A stretch of 64,000 nucleotides of DNA. It comes from Mycobacterium sp. (GTDB taxonomy: Bacteria; Actinomycetota; Actinomycetes; Mycobacteriales; Mycobacteriaceae). Shown one piece after another: positions 1 to 10,013 of this stretch. The position numbers were made by a program, and so were the translations under genes. The stretch is taken from assembly GCA_003987775.1 (NCBI GenBank), contig RXJD01000043.1, forward strand, positions 1 through 64,000, in the 5' to 3' direction. The notes under the pieces were generated by a model. It was not told the DNA's origin and did no database searches. It saw nothing but the letters and a program-made list of their open reading frames with translations. How positions within the stretch are numbered: position 1 is the stretch's first letter; every line of letters starts with the position of its first letter.

Positions 1-3
1 TCT

Positions 4-23
4 TGTGTCAAGTATCTGGCAGG
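4..23 (+). repeat. Left terminal inverted repeat of the IS
   Basis: TG..TCAAG followed by TATCTGGCAGG; pairs with 1339-1359 with a few mismatches and one gap. Confidence 0.65.
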
Positions 24-1159
24 TTTTGTTTGTCCAGGTAAGCCTGTTTTGGGGTTTGGTCGTGCAGGGCCTGGTGGGGTCGGATGGTGTTATAGATGAG
101 GCGGAATCGGTGGGATTCCATGTCGAGGGCGTCGCCGTCGCCGATGTAGCCGCGGTAGAGGTGTTCGTATTTGAGGGTGCCGAAGAAGCGTTCGATGACG
201 CCGTTGGTTTGTGGGGATTTCACTCGGGTTCTGACGTGTCGTAGCAGTGGGTCGTCACCGGCGAAGGCGGTTTGGAAGACTTTCCCGCGGAAGCAGGGGC
301 CGTTGTCGGAGACGACGGCGATGGGGGCTGGTGCTTGGCCGATGACGGTGTCTTCGGCGTCGAGGATGTCCATGAGTCCGCGGTCGGTGCGCAGGTCGTG
401 CAGGTCGAGCAGTCGTTGGGCCTCGGTGATGGCCAGCTGTAGGCAGTGCAGTGCATCGGTGCCGCGGCCGGTGGGGGTGACGGTGAGGGCGAGGCAGTAT
501 TTGGTGGCGTAGTCGATGACGGCGCAGATGCGCCAGATGCCGCCGTTGGTGGTTTCGAACTCGGAGAAATCGGTCTGCCAGACCCGGTTGCGTTCGGTGG
601 GCGGATCACGGAACACTTTGCGGCGCAGCACCGCCCATGATTTCCGGTCAGCGCGAAACCCCTGCGGCAGCAGCAGCCCGCGCCGGCGCAGGGCTCGTGC
701 CACTGAGGAGTTGGTGACGCGGTGGCCGTCGCTGCGCATCATGGCGGCGATCTTGCGGTAGCCGCAGGCCGGCCAGGCTTCGGCGTACTTGGCGGCCAGG
801 GACTCGATGCGGTCAACTACCGGGGCTGGCCAGGGCCCCTTGACGGGATCACCGTGACGCAGCCGCGCCAGGCGCCGCCGGTAGGTCCGCTCCGGGATGG
901 CGGCTAGGGTACTGAACCTCGAAACCGGCAGTCCCGCTGCTTCTCTTAGGGCTTCGAGGTCTTGGAAGGGACGTGATCGGCAAATGCCGCGCCCCGCTGC
1001 CAGATCCGCAATTGCACCGTCGCTTCGGCCAGCGCCAGTTTGAGTTGCTCGTTTTCCATCTGCAGTCGGCGCTGTTCCGGAGTGCCTCGCGACCCCGGTG
1101 GGCCGCTGGGCACTTCCTCGAGTCGCTCCGCACCGGCGGCCAGGAACTGGTGCTTCCAT
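8..1159 (-). CDS. IS3-type transposase OrfB (DDE integrase)
   Basis: Cuts and joins the element ends. An HTH_21-like segment with the motif CGYRKI is followed by an rve integrase core. The catalytic triad is visible: Asp in VWQTDFSEFE, Asp in VVSDNGPCF and Glu in GVIERFFGTLKYE, then the IYNTIRPHQAL motif near the C terminus. The frame is open back to 1159, but the first 45 or so residues are probably the shadow of OrfA. Translation is normally a -1 frameshift fusion with OrfA or an internal start. I see no A6G-type slippery heptamer in the overlap, so the mode is open. The integrase looks intact. Confidence 0.85.
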   Translation of the reverse strand: MEAPVPGRRCGATRGSAQRPTGVARHSGTAPTADGKRATQTGAGRSDGAIADLAAGRGICRSRPFQDLEALREAAGLPVSRFSTLAAIPERTYRRRLARLRHGDPVKGPWPAPVVDRIESLAAKYAEAWPACGYRKIAAMMRSDGHRVTNSSVARALRRRGLLLPQGFRADRKSWAVLRRKVFRDPPTERNRVWQTDFSEFETTNGGIWRICAVIDYATKYCLALTVTPTGRGTDALHCLQLAITEAQRLLDLHDLRTDRGLMDILDAEDTVIGQAPAPIAVVSDNGPCFRGKVFQTAFAGDDPLLRHVRTRVKSPQTNGVIERFFGTLKYEHLYRGYIGDGDALDMESHRFRLIYNTIRPHQALHDQTPKQAYLDKQNLPDT

Positions 1160-1290
1160 TTCGTCATCGTCACCGTCGTGACCCCGCAGCGGCGTGCAGC
1201 CTCAGCGCAGGTCATCTCGTTGGCCAGCACCGCCAGCACCAGCCGGGCCTTTTCCTCGGCAGGGATCTTCGTCCGTCTCGACCGCACCAT
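946..1290 (-). CDS. IS3-type transposase OrfA (helix-turn-helix)
   Basis: A 114-residue DNA-binding subunit of the insertion sequence. The N-terminal region holds the helix-turn-helix (EEKARLVLAVLANEMTCAEA then RRCGVTTVTMTKW), followed by a glutamate/leucine-rich stretch that probably forms the leucine zipper of IS3 OrfA proteins. I start it at ATG 1290, which has an AAGGTTGAAGGGC ribosome site; an upstream frame to 1329 lacks support. It overlaps the OrfB frame. The SOS box at 1376-1391 and a TAGTAT -10 lie upstream in the right orientation to drive it. Confidence 0.8.
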   Translation of the reverse strand: MVRSRRTKIPAEEKARLVLAVLANEMTCAEAARRCGVTTVTMTKWKHQFLAAGAERLEEVPSGPPGSRGTPEQRRLQMENEQLKLALAEATVQLRIWQRGAAFADHVPSKTSKP

Positions 1291-1338
1291 GCCCTTCAAC
1301 CTTTCAGTTCCGGCCGCGGTTATCCACAAACACGCGAC

Positions 1339-1359
1339 CCTGCCAGAAAGTTTGAGTCA
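1339..1359 (-). repeat. Right terminal inverted repeat of the IS
   Basis: Read on the minus strand it begins TGACTCAA and ends CTTTCTGGCAGG, matching the left end. Confidence 0.65.
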
Positions 1360-1375
1360 GTAGACGGGCATCGAT

Positions 1376-1391
1376 TCGAACATGTGTTCGA
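1376..1391. promoter_or_regulatory. Perfect mycobacterial LexA (SOS) box
   Basis: TCGAAC-ATGT-GTTCGA is an exact match to the consensus palindrome TCGAAC-N4-GTTCGA of mycobacterial LexA. On the minus strand a TAGTAT hexamer, a good -10, overlaps its upstream edge. A repressible promoter would therefore fire toward lower coordinates, into the IS transposase. The box lies 17 bases outside the IS terminal repeat. It probably belonged to a gene formerly to the left, now separated from it by the insertion. Confidence 0.75.
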
Positions 1392-1439
1392 TACTACTCG
1401 GGCCCGCCGACACTTCCCTGCACCGGACTCACGCCCAGG

Positions 1440-1904
1440 TCAGAGCCGGTCTTTCACCGCCGCCGACAGCCTCGAGCCGTCCGCCTTCCCCTCGGCGATC
1501 CCGGTCGCCACCTTCATGACGAGACCCATCTCTTTCCTGGAAGGCGCGTGCCCCAACGTCTCGGCAACCTGGGCAATCGCGGTCTCAACGACGTCAACCA
1601 CCTCGGCATCGGTCAGCGGCGTCGGCAGGTATTCGTCGATGATCCGCGCCTCGGCATGCTCGTTGGCTGCGAGCTCGCCGCGACCATTCTGTGTGTAGAT
1701 CTCGGCGGCCTCACCCCGCTTGCGAGACTCCCTGGCCAACACCTTGAGCACCTCGTCATCGGTGAGCTCCTTGGCCTCTTTCCCCGAGACCTCTTCAGTC
1801 TGAATCGCCGCCAACAACATGCGCAGTGTCGCAGTCCGCAACTTGTCCTGCGCCTTCATCGAGTCGGTCAGGTCCGCCCGCAGCCGGGATTTGAGTTCCG
1901 CCAT
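1440..1904 (-). CDS. GatB/YqeY domain protein
   Basis: A 154-residue cytosolic protein of the YqeY family, which resembles the tRNA-binding tail domain of the amidotransferase subunit GatB. Its exact role is unsettled. Diagnostic stretches are the N-terminal [44 protein letters not shown] and [20 protein letters not shown]. Length is typical of the family. It is divergent from the membrane operon starting at 2005 and matches Rv3688c by position and content. Confidence 0.9.
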   Translation of the reverse strand: MAELKSRLRADLTDSMKAQDKLRTATLRMLLAAIQTEEVSGKEAKELTDDEVLKVLARESRKRGEAAEIYTQNGRGELAANEHAEARIIDEYLPTPLTDAEVVDVVETAIAQVAETLGHAPSRKEMGLVMKVATGIAEGKADGSRLSAAVKDRL

Positions 1905-1975
1905 TGCACAGACGCTACGCGCTGACCCGGGGACCTACATTGAGAAATGCACCAACCGCCGACAGGATGGACCCC

Positions 1976-2008
1976 ATGACAAACGACGACAGCCGCTGCC
2001 TACGGTGA
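1976..2008 (+). other. Ten-codon upstream ORF coupled to the next gene
   Basis: ATG 1976, preceded by a purine-rich AGGATGG, opens a ten-codon frame whose TGA (2006-2008) overlaps the GTG (2005) that opens the long downstream frame. It could be a translationally coupled leader peptide. It could also be the true N terminus of the next protein cut off by a one-base error, because the long frame has no convincing start signal of its own. Confidence 0.35.
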
Positions 2009-3381
2009 GCACGCTGCCGCCTGAATACCCGGGTGACACTTCGCCGGGATCCGCCGGTCAAGAGCCGCCCCCGGCCTACGAGCCGCCTCCGGCATACGGA
2101 CCACCTCCCGCATACGGCCCGCCTCCCGCTTATGCCGCGACAGGCGGGTACGGTCCGTCCGCCGGTTACGGGCCACCTCCGGGTTACGGTCCGCCCGCGG
2201 GCTATGGCCACCCGCCGGGCTACGGCCAACAGCCTTCCGGCTACGGCCCGCCCTCGGGCTACGGGCCCCCACCGGGCTACGGCCCGCCCGCGGGCTACGG
2301 CCAACAGCCTCCCGGCTACGGCCCGCCCTCGGGCTACGGGCCCCCACCGGGCTACGGCCCGCCCGCGGGCTACGGCCAAACCCCGCCGGGCTACGGTCCG
2401 CCATTGATCCCGGGCGCCGTCAAGCCCGGCATCATTCCGCTGAGACCGCTCACCCTGAGCGACATCTTCAACGGTGCCGTGGGCTACATCCGGGCCAACC
2501 CGAAGCCGACTCTGGGCCTGACGGCCATGGTCGTGGTCGTCATGCAGGTGATCTCGCTGCTGGCGACCATCGGTCCACTCGCCGCCGCGAACTCACTGCA
2601 GACCAACAAGTCCGAGCCCAGCCTGGGCGCCGTCGGCGCATGGACGGCGTCGCTGGGCGGCAGCGCCCTGGTCAGCTGGCTCGGCAGCATGCTGCTCAGC
2701 GGCATGCTCACCGTCATCGTCGGGCGCGCGGTGTTCGGCTCGCCGATCACCATCGGCGAGGCGTGGGCCAAGGTCCGGGGCCGCCTCCTGGCGCTGCTCG
2801 GCCTGGCACTGCTGGAGGCCGTCGGCCTGGCCGTGATCATCGGGCTGGTGGTGGTGATCCTGATCGGCGTCGGAGTGGCCGCCAATGCCGGCGCCGCGGT
2901 GCTGGTCGGGTTCCCGTTGTTGTTGCTGGTGGCCGCATTAATCGCCTATGCGTACACGGTGCTGATGTTCGCGCCGGTGCTGATCGTGCTGGAACGGCTG
3001 CCGGTCTTCGACGCCATCACCAGGTCATTCCGGTTGGTGCGCAACGGCTTCTGGCGGGTACTGGGCATCCGCGTACTGGCGGCCATGGTGGTCGGCATCG
3101 TCGGCGGGGCGATCTCGGCACCGTTCAGCATCGTCGGTCAGATTTTGTTGATGGGAGCGTCGAGCACCACAACGCTGTTGGTCGGCACCGCGCTGTCGTC
3201 CATCGGCGGCGGTATCAGTCAGATCGTCACCACCCCGTTCGTTGCCGGCGTCGTGGTGCTGCTGTACACCGACAGGCGCATCCGCGCCGAGGCATTCGAT
3301 CTGGTGCTGCAGACAGGTGCGGCCGGCGGCATGGCAGCCGTGGAATCCACCGACAACCTCTGGCTCACCCGGCCTTACTGA
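2005..3381 (+). CDS. Gly/Pro/Tyr-rich N-terminal repeat, multi-pass membrane protein
   Basis: 458 residues from GTG 2005. The first 140 or so are a low-complexity GYGPP-type tail with a 75-base near-perfect tandem repeat (for example 2241 and 2316). After that come about five or six hydrophobic segments typical of the glycerophosphodiesterase-membrane-domain-like family, including the polar motif [18 protein letters not shown]. It matches Rv3689 by position. It opens a five-gene operon with DUF4129, DUF4350, MoxR and DUF58 proteins, a cluster often linked to envelope complex assembly, but this member has no known activity. The start is uncertain because of the upstream ORF at 1976. Confidence 0.75.
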   Translation: MSTLPPEYPGDTSPGSAGQEPPPAYEPPPAYGPPPAYGPPPAYAATGGYGPSAGYGPPPGYGPPAGYGHPPGYGQQPSGYGPPSGYGPPPGYGPPAGYGQQPPGYGPPSGYGPPPGYGPPAGYGQTPPGYGPPLIPGAVKPGIIPLRPLTLSDIFNGAVGYIRANPKPTLGLTAMVVVVMQVISLLATIGPLAAANSLQTNKSEPSLGAVGAWTASLGGSALVSWLGSMLLSGMLTVIVGRAVFGSPITIGEAWAKVRGRLLALLGLALLEAVGLAVIIGLVVVILIGVGVAANAGAAVLVGFPLLLLVAALIAYAYTVLMFAPVLIVLERLPVFDAITRSFRLVRNGFWRVLGIRVLAAMVVGIVGGAISAPFSIVGQILLMGASSTTTLLVGTALSSIGGGISQIVTTPFVAGVVVLLYTDRRIRAEAFDLVLQTGAAGGMAAVESTDNLWLTRPY

Positions 3382-3389
3382 GGAGCACA

Positions 3390-4040
3390 GTGCCCGCCAT
3401 CGACATCGACCGCGATGCCGCGCACGATGCTGCGCAAAGCGAGTTGAACAAGCCGATCTATCCCAGGCCGTCGTTGACCGACGAAATCTTCGACAAGATC
3501 AACGAATTCCTGCTCAAACTGATGTTGAAGGCGTCGCACGTGTCGGGTGGATGGTTCACGGTCACCGTGCTGCTGATCTTGCTGGCCATCGCCGTCTTCT
3601 TCGCCATCCGGATCGCACGCCGCACCATCCGCACCAACCGCGGCGGTGACTACGAACTGTTCGAGGCCGGACAACTGACCGCCGCACAGCATCGGGCGAC
3701 CGCGGAATCCTACGCCGCCGAGGGCAATTGGGCGGCTGCCATCCGGCATCGGCTGCGCGCGGTGGCCCGTGAGCTGGAGGAGACCGGGGTGCTCACTCAG
3801 GTTCCCGGACGTACCGCCAACGAGCTGGCCCATGACGCCGGCGAGGCACTGCCCCACCTGGCTGCGGAGATGTCCCAGGCGGCAACGGCTTTCAATGACG
3901 TGACCTACGGCGAACGGCCAGGGACACAAGCCGCCTATCAGATGATCGCCGACCTCGACGACCATCTACGTTCGCGGTCCGCCGCGTCGCCGGCGGTGGC
4001 ACAACCCGCCGCACCGGAGTCATGGGCGAAGGTCCGGTGA
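3390..4040 (+). CDS. DUF4129 membrane protein
   Basis: 216 residues from GTG 3390, eight bases after the previous stop. One transmembrane helix near residues 55-75 (TVTVLLILLAIAVFFAIRIA) is followed by a cytosolic DUF4129 domain with AAEGNWAAAIRHRLRAVAREL and LTQVPGRTANELA. DUF4129 proteins are repeatedly found next to MoxR ATPases and DUF58 proteins; no biochemical activity is known. The 3' end overlaps the next gene by 19 bases, or 4 bases if that gene starts at 4037. It matches Rv3690. Confidence 0.85.
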   Translation: MPAIDIDRDAAHDAAQSELNKPIYPRPSLTDEIFDKINEFLLKLMLKASHVSGGWFTVTVLLILLAIAVFFAIRIARRTIRTNRGGDYELFEAGQLTAAQHRATAESYAAEGNWAAAIRHRLRAVARELEETGVLTQVPGRTANELAHDAGEALPHLAAEMSQAATAFNDVTYGERPGTQAAYQMIADLDDHLRSRSAASPAVAQPAAPESWAKVR

Positions 4041-5175
4041 CGCTCACCCGCCCCGGAGTGCCGCCTGGCACCACGCAACAACGACGCCCGTGGCGTGGGG
4101 TGCTGCTCACGCTTGCCGCACTGGTCATCGTCGCGTCGATCACCACATACCTGACCGCGCCGCGACCCGGCGGCACCATGGACCCGGAGGCCACCAGCCC
4201 CTCCGGCGCGCACGCTCTGGTGACACTGCTGAGCGACGCCGGCGTCGAGGTGGTGGTCGCCAACACCGTCGCCGAGGTCCAGCGCGCCGCCCGGCCGGAC
4301 ACGTTGCTCCTGGTGGCGCAGTCCCAGTACCTGACCGACAATTCGTTGCTGGACAAGCTGTCCAACGCACCCGGTGATCTGCTGCTGGTGGATCCGACGT
4401 CGCGGATCCGCGCCGCTCTGACGCCGCGGCTGCGCGTCGGGGCCGCCAGCAACCTGGACAACGAGCCGGATTGCGATCTCCGCCAAGCCAATCGGGCCGG
4501 CACCGTAAATCTCGGACCGAGTGACGCCTACCGGGCCAAAGGCGACCTGGATCTCGTCAGCTGCTACGGCGGGGCGCTGGTCAGCTACCGCGACGGAAGC
4601 CGTACCGTCACCGTGGTCGGCACCAGCCACTTCATGCAGAACGACGGCCTGCTGGAAGAGGGCAACGCCGCACTGGCGATGAATCTGGCCGGCGCCCGGT
4701 CCCGGCTCATCTGGTACGCCCCGCAGCGCGCGGAGGGGCACACCTCGGAGCCAGCATCACTGATGGATCTGATCCCGGAGAACGTGACCTGGATGGTCTG
4801 GCAGCTCTGGCTGGTGGTAATCCTCGTTGCGCTGTGGAAAGGCCGGCGGGTCGGCCCACTGGTCGCCGAAGACCTGCCCGTCGTGGTGCGCGCCTCGGAG
4901 ACAGTGGAAGGCCGTGGCCGCCTCTACCGGTCGCGGCGAGCGCGCGACCGAGCCGCCGAGGCGCTGCGCACAGCCACACTGCAACGACTGATGCCCCGGC
5001 TGGGCCTGGGCCCCAACGCATCGCCGCCCGCGGTGGTGATGACGGTGGCCCGGCGCTGTGGCGCCGACCCGGATTTCGTCCAGCACCACCTTTTCGGACC
5101 CCCACCGGCCAACGACTCCGATCTACTCCAGCTAGCCCGTGCACTCGACGACATCGAAAGGCAGGTCACCCACTC

Positions 5176-5179
<4 letters not shown>
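4022..5179 (+). CDS. DUF4350 membrane protein
   Basis: 385 residues. One N-terminal helix (residues about 26-44) anchors a large extracytoplasmic domain resembling a glutamine-amidotransferase-like fold (VTLLSDAGVEVVVANTVAEV, LLLVDPTSRIRAAL). A second helix (MVWQLWLVVILVALW) is followed by a basic cytosolic tail. This matches DUF4350 and Rv3691. ATG 4022 is used here; GTG 4037 is in frame and would give a GTGA overlap with the upstream stop. Its own stop overlaps the moxR GTG in the same way, so the operon is translationally coupled. Confidence 0.85.
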
Positions 5180-6128
<949 letters not shown>

Positions 6129-6129
<1 letters not shown>

Positions 6130-7451
6130 TGATCCTCACCGGCCGCACCGGACTGTTCGCGCTCGTCTGCGTCCTGCCGATCGCGGTATCACCCTGGCCG
6201 GCAAAGGCTTTCGTGATCCTGCTGGCAGTATTGGCAGCGATCGTGAGCATCGACGTGGCGCTCGCTGCCAGTACTCGCCGGCTGCGCTTCGTCCGATCGC
6301 CGAACGGTTCGGCCCGATTGGGTCAGCCGGTGGATGCCGGCCTGTTGGTCCACAACGACGGACGGCGCCGTTTCCGTGGTCAGGTTCGCGACGCGTGGCC
6401 GCCCAGCGCCCGCGGTGAGCCCCGAACCCACCGGTTGGTCATCGCGCCGGGGCAGAGCCAGCAACTGCACACGCAGCTTCGGCCGGTCCGCCGCGGCGAC
6501 CAGCGGGCCGCGGTGGTGACGGCGCGCTCGATCGGGCCACTGGGTTTCGCGGGCCGGCAGAGTTCGCAGCCGGTACCCGGCCAGGTGCGCGTGCTGCCGC
6601 CGTTCCTGTCCCGCAAACACCTGCCGTCGCGGCTGGCGAAGCTGCGGGAGATCGACGGCCTGCTGCCGACGCTGATCCGCGGGCAGGGCACCGAATTCGA
6701 TTCGCTACGTGAGTATGTCGTCGGCGACGACGTCCGCTCGATCGACTGGCGAGCCAGCGCGCGGCGCAGCGACGTTATGGTGCGCACCTGGCGGCCTGAG
6801 CGGGACCGCCGTGTAGTGATCGTGCTGGACACCGGACGGATGGCGGCGGGGCGCGTCGGCATCGACCCGACGGCCGCCGACCCCGCCGGCTGGCCGCGGC
6901 TGGACTGGGCGATGGACGCCGCGCTCTTGTTGGCGGCGTTGGCCTCTCGCGCCGGTGACCACGTGGACTTCCTCGCGCACGACCGGTTGAGCCGGGCCGC
7001 CGTCTTCGGTGCGTCGCGCACCGAACTGCTCGCCCAGCTGGTCGACGCGATGGCCCCCCTGCAACCGGCGCTCGTCGAATCCGACTGGCGGGCAATGGTT
7101 GCCGCAATTCTGCGACGGACCCGGCGGCGGTCGCTGGTGGTGTTGCTCACCGACTTGAACTCGACCGCGCTGGACGAGGGACTGCTGCCGATGCTGCCGC
7201 AGTTGTCGGCCAAACACCATGTGCTGGTTGCCGCGGTGGCCGACCCGCGGGTCGACGAGCTCGCGGCCGGCCGCAGCGACGCGGCGGCGGTCTATGACGC
7301 CGCGGCAGCCGAGCGCTCCCGCAACGAACGCCGTGCCATCGCCTCCCGGTTGCGGCGCAGCGGGGTGGAAGTCGTCGACGCGCCACCCACCGACATCGCA
7401 CCCGGCCTCGCCGACCGCTATCTGGCGATGAAAGCGACCGGACAGCTCTAG
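6129..7451 (+). CDS. DUF58 / vWA-like protein, MoxR partner
   Basis: 440 residues from GTG 6129, sharing one base with the moxR stop. Two N-terminal hydrophobic segments precede a beta-rich region and then the DUF58 signature GTEFDSLREYVVGDDVRSID followed by WRASARRSDVMVRTW. The C-terminal half has vWA-like strands (VVIVLDTGR, LVVLLTDLN). DUF58 proteins are the usual clients of MoxR ATPases. It corresponds to Rv3693 and is the last gene of the operon; a strong hairpin follows at 7465. Confidence 0.9.
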
Positions 7452-7464
7452 ATCTCAGGCGCCC

Positions 7465-7516
7465 AGTGTGAATTGCACGACGCGTCGGCGGGGTGTCGCG
7501 TCGTGCAATTCACACT
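7465..7516. terminator. Perfect 20-bp inverted repeat between convergent genes
   Basis: Arms 7465-7484 and 7497-7516 are perfect reverse complements (AGTGTGAATTGCACGACGCG) around a 12-base loop. The position between the DUF58 gene and the convergent SpoIIM gene fits a bidirectional terminator. No T tract follows, as is common in mycobacteria. The AT-containing, exactly symmetrical arms also resemble a dispersed palindromic repeat. Confidence 0.75.
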
Positions 7517-7534
7517 CGGCCAGGGAAAACGGGC

Positions 7535-8527
7535 CTAGGAGGTGGGGACGTAATCCGGGGCGTCCTCGATATCGCCGGTCTCGCCGGCGGCCACGCCCCG
7601 TCGTCCGAAGTAAATGATGTAGGACAGGAACGCCGCCTCGGCGAGGACGCCGATGGTGATACGGGCGAACGTCGGCAGCGGCGACGGCGTCACCATCGCT
7701 TCAATCAGCCCCGAGACCAGTAGCACGCCGACCAGCCCCACGGCGACCGAGACCACGCCGCGCCCCTCCTCGGCCAGGACCTGACCACGTGGGCGATCGC
7801 CGGGGGAGATCACCGACCACCCCAGCCGCATGCCCACCGCGCCGGCCAGGAACACCGCCGTCAGCTCGAGCAGCCCGTGCGGCAGCAGCAAACCCAGCAG
7901 CAAGCCGCCCTTGCCCGCCGGGAACATCAGACCAGCGATGACGCCCACGTTGGCGGCGTTCTGGAACAGCACAAACGGAATCGGCGCGCCGAGCAGCACC
8001 GCCATCGCGATGCATTTGGCGGCCACCCACGAGTTGTTCACCCACACCTGCAGGGCGAAGGCCGCGGCGGGGTGCTCGCTGTAATAGGACTCGACGTCGT
8101 GGTTGATCAATTGGTCGATATCGGCCGGGGTCCCGATGGCGGACTGTACTTCGGGACTGCCGGCCACCCAGAACGCCATGACCACCACCACGGCGAAGAA
8201 CGCGAGGGCCGTCGCCAGCCACCACCGCCAAGACCGGTAGGCCACCACCGGGAACGACACGGTCCAGAAGCGGACGAAAGTGCTGCTCAGCGGGGCATGC
8301 GCGCCGGTGACCGCAGATCGGGCCCGGGCCACCAGACTGGATAACCGGCCGGTGATCAGCGAGTCCGACGACACCGACCGCAGGATCGACAGGTGGGTCG
8401 ACACCCGCTGATAGAGCTCGACGAGTTCATCGATCTCGGCACCGGTCAGCGAACGGCGCTTCTTGATCAACTGGTCGAGCCGGTCCCAGGTGCCCCGATG
8501 GGTGAGCAGGAACGCATCGACGTCCAC
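7535..8527 (-). CDS. SpoIIM-like (stage II sporulation protein M family) membrane protein
   Basis: 330 residues from GTG 8527. The N-terminal 95 residues are helical and soluble (TWDRLDQLIKKRRSLTGAEI, ELYQRVSTHLSILR). Five or so membrane segments follow, with conserved FVLFQNAANVGVIAGLMFP and LLPHGLLELTAVFLAGAVG, the core of the SpoIIM/DUF95 family. In non-sporulating actinobacteria this protein pairs with an RDD protein next to MoxR/DUF58 clusters, exactly as here. Function is unknown. It matches Rv3694c. It has a leaderless-type promoter: TAGGCT six bases before the GTG. Confidence 0.88.
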   Translation of the reverse strand: MDVDAFLLTHRGTWDRLDQLIKKRRSLTGAEIDELVELYQRVSTHLSILRSVSSDSLITGRLSSLVARARSAVTGAHAPLSSTFVRFWTVSFPVVAYRSWRWWLATALAFFAVVVVMAFWVAGSPEVQSAIGTPADIDQLINHDVESYYSEHPAAAFALQVWVNNSWVAAKCIAMAVLLGAPIPFVLFQNAANVGVIAGLMFPAGKGGLLLGLLLPHGLLELTAVFLAGAVGMRLGWSVISPGDRPRGQVLAEEGRGVVSVAVGLVGVLLVSGLIEAMVTPSPLPTFARITIGVLAEAAFLSYIIYFGRRGVAAGETGDIEDAPDYVPTS

Positions 8528-8533
8528 TTGGGC

Positions 8534-8554
8534 AGCCTACCCAGCCTGTAGCGT
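8534..8554. promoter_or_regulatory. Overlapping divergent leaderless promoters
   Basis: On the minus strand TAGGCT (8534-8539) lies six bases before GTG 8527. On the plus strand TAGCGT (8549-8554) lies eight bases before ATG 8563. The two -10 elements are ten bases apart in a 35-base gap, so the -35 regions overlap the opposing start regions and the genes are probably co-controlled. Confidence 0.5.
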
Positions 8555-8562
8555 TTCGAGGT

Positions 8563-9558
8563 ATGTCGGAGGTGGTGACCGGGGACGCCGTAGTGCTCGA
8601 CGTCCAGATAGCCCAGCTACCGGTGCGCGCAATCAGCGCGATTATCGACATCATCGTCGTCTTCATCGCCTACATCCTCGGAGTCACGTTGTGGGCGGCC
8701 TCGCTAGCCCAGTTCGACGAGGCACTGACCGTCGCATTTCTGATCATCTTCACGGTGCTGGCGATGGTCGGCTATCCGGTGGTGATCGAGACCGCAACCC
8801 GGGGCCGCTCGGTGGGCAAGATGGTGATGGGTCTGCGGGTCGTCTCCGACGACGGCGGACCGGAACGATTCCGCCAGGCGCTGTTCCGCGCACTGGCCGC
8901 CGTGATCGAGATCTGGATGCTGCTCGGCAGCCCCGCGGTGATCTGCAGCGTGCTCTCTCCGAAGGCCAAGCGCGTCGGCGACATGTTCGCCGGCACCGTC
9001 GTGGTGAGCGAACGCGGACCCCGCCTCGGCCCACCGCCGGTCATGCCGCCGGCACTGGCGGGGTGGGCGGCGTCGCTGCAGCTCTCCGGTCTGTCCACCG
9101 GCCAGGCCGAGGTGGCCCGGCAATTCCTCTCGCGGGCACATCAATTGGATCCGGCGCTGCGTAATCAGATGGCGTACCGGATCGCCAGCGACGTGGTGTC
9201 CCGCATCGCGCCGCCACCCCCGCCGGGCGTCCCACCGCAACTGATCCTGGCCGCGGTACTGGCCGAACGACACCGGCGGGAACTGGCCAGGCTGCGCCCG
9301 CCATCGGCACCCGGGTGGCCTCAGCCGGCGCCATCACCAGGCTGGCCGCAACCGCAGACCTGGCCGCAACCGCAGACCTGGCCGCAACCGCAGGGATGGC
9401 CGCAACCGCAGGGATGGGTGCCGCCGCCCGGTCAGCCCCCGGGTCAGCCCCCCGGCCCGTCACCCGTCCCGGAGCCGCCGCAGGGCGGGGCGACCACTGC
9501 CGCCCCGGCACAAACCCCGGAAATCACCGAGGCCGGCGGCTTCTCCCTACCGACTTAG
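8563..9558 (+). CDS. RDD-family membrane protein with Trp/Pro/Gln repeat tail
   Basis: 331 residues. An RDD domain with about three membrane segments (PVRAISAIIDIIVVFIAYIL; FLIIFTVLAMVGYPVVIE) contains the motif TRGRSVGKMVMGLRVV and ends with KRVGDMFAGTVVV. The tail carries four or five copies of an 18-base repeat (about 9345-9420) encoding WPQPQT/WPQPQG, then a proline-rich end. It matches Rv3695 and is divergent from the SpoIIM partner. Role unknown; RDD proteins are often transporter- or stress-associated. Confidence 0.87.
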   Translation: MSEVVTGDAVVLDVQIAQLPVRAISAIIDIIVVFIAYILGVTLWAASLAQFDEALTVAFLIIFTVLAMVGYPVVIETATRGRSVGKMVMGLRVVSDDGGPERFRQALFRALAAVIEIWMLLGSPAVICSVLSPKAKRVGDMFAGTVVVSERGPRLGPPPVMPPALAGWAASLQLSGLSTGQAEVARQFLSRAHQLDPALRNQMAYRIASDVVSRIAPPPPPGVPPQLILAAVLAERHRRELARLRPPSAPGWPQPAPSPGWPQPQTWPQPQTWPQPQGWPQPQGWVPPPGQPPGQPPGPSPVPEPPQGGATTAAPAQTPEITEAGGFSLPT

Positions 9559-9935
9559 TACTGGGCGACGGAGGCCGCCAAGATGGCGACGTCGGTCACC
9601 AGCAACCCCAGACCGATCAGCGGGACCGCGATGCCCCAGTGCCGTTTGGCGGTGAAGACCGAGGTGATGATCACCAACACCGCCACCAGCGGGGGACCGT
9701 AGAAGAAGACGTCGAAACTGATCCCGCCGCCGAGGTTCGGGCACTGGTTCTGGGTGCACGAGTCGGTACTCATCACCGCCCCGAGCGCAAAAAGCATCAC
9801 GATCGCGGCCGCGGGGACTGTCAACAGGGCCAACACCCAGTTGACCCGCGAACGAGCCCTGTCGCCGTCGTCGCCCGCCGGATCGGTGGCGCTGCCGGGT
9901 CCGGTCATGGTCCGGTAGCGGTTATTGCCGTTCAC
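9555..9935 (-). CDS. Small three-helix membrane protein, unrecognised
   Basis: 126 residues from GTG 9935 (ATG 9908 is in frame). Three hydrophobic segments are visible (WVLALLTVPAAAIVMLFALG; FFYGPPLVAVLVIITSVF; WGIAVPLIGLGLLVTDVAIL), with two cysteines (CTQNQC) in the loop between the first two. Its stop overlaps the RDD stop by four bases in convergent orientation. I recall no gene here in M. tuberculosis. No function is inferred. Confidence 0.7.
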   Translation of the reverse strand: MNGNNRYRTMTGPGSATDPAGDDGDRARSRVNWVLALLTVPAAAIVMLFALGAVMSTDSCTQNQCPNLGGGISFDVFFYGPPLVAVLVIITSVFTAKRHWGIAVPLIGLGLLVTDVAILAASVAQY

Positions 9936-10013
9936 CCGTCAGGTGCTACCCGGCGTTCGGGGTGCGCAAACGGTCGAGGTTCGGGCCTGCAGGACCCCAG
10001 GCGGTTGCCTTCC

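Larger units (their letters stand above)
4..1359 (-). mobile_element. IS3-family insertion sequence, apparently complete
   Basis: Two overlapping minus-strand frames encode a helix-turn-helix OrfA and a DDE integrase OrfB, the IS3-family arrangement. Imperfect terminal inverted repeats bound it: 4-23 and, as reverse complement, 1339-1359 both read TG..TCAA and end in the shared core CTGGCAGG. The element sits 80 bases downstream of the YqeY gene. Its left end coincides with the window edge, so a target duplication cannot be checked. The IS subgroup is not assigned. Confidence 0.85.

Noticed and set aside
960-1010. Programmed -1 slippery heptamer in the IS orfA/orfB overlap
   Set aside because: I looked for an A6G-type heptamer on the minus strand and found none; the mechanism is left open.
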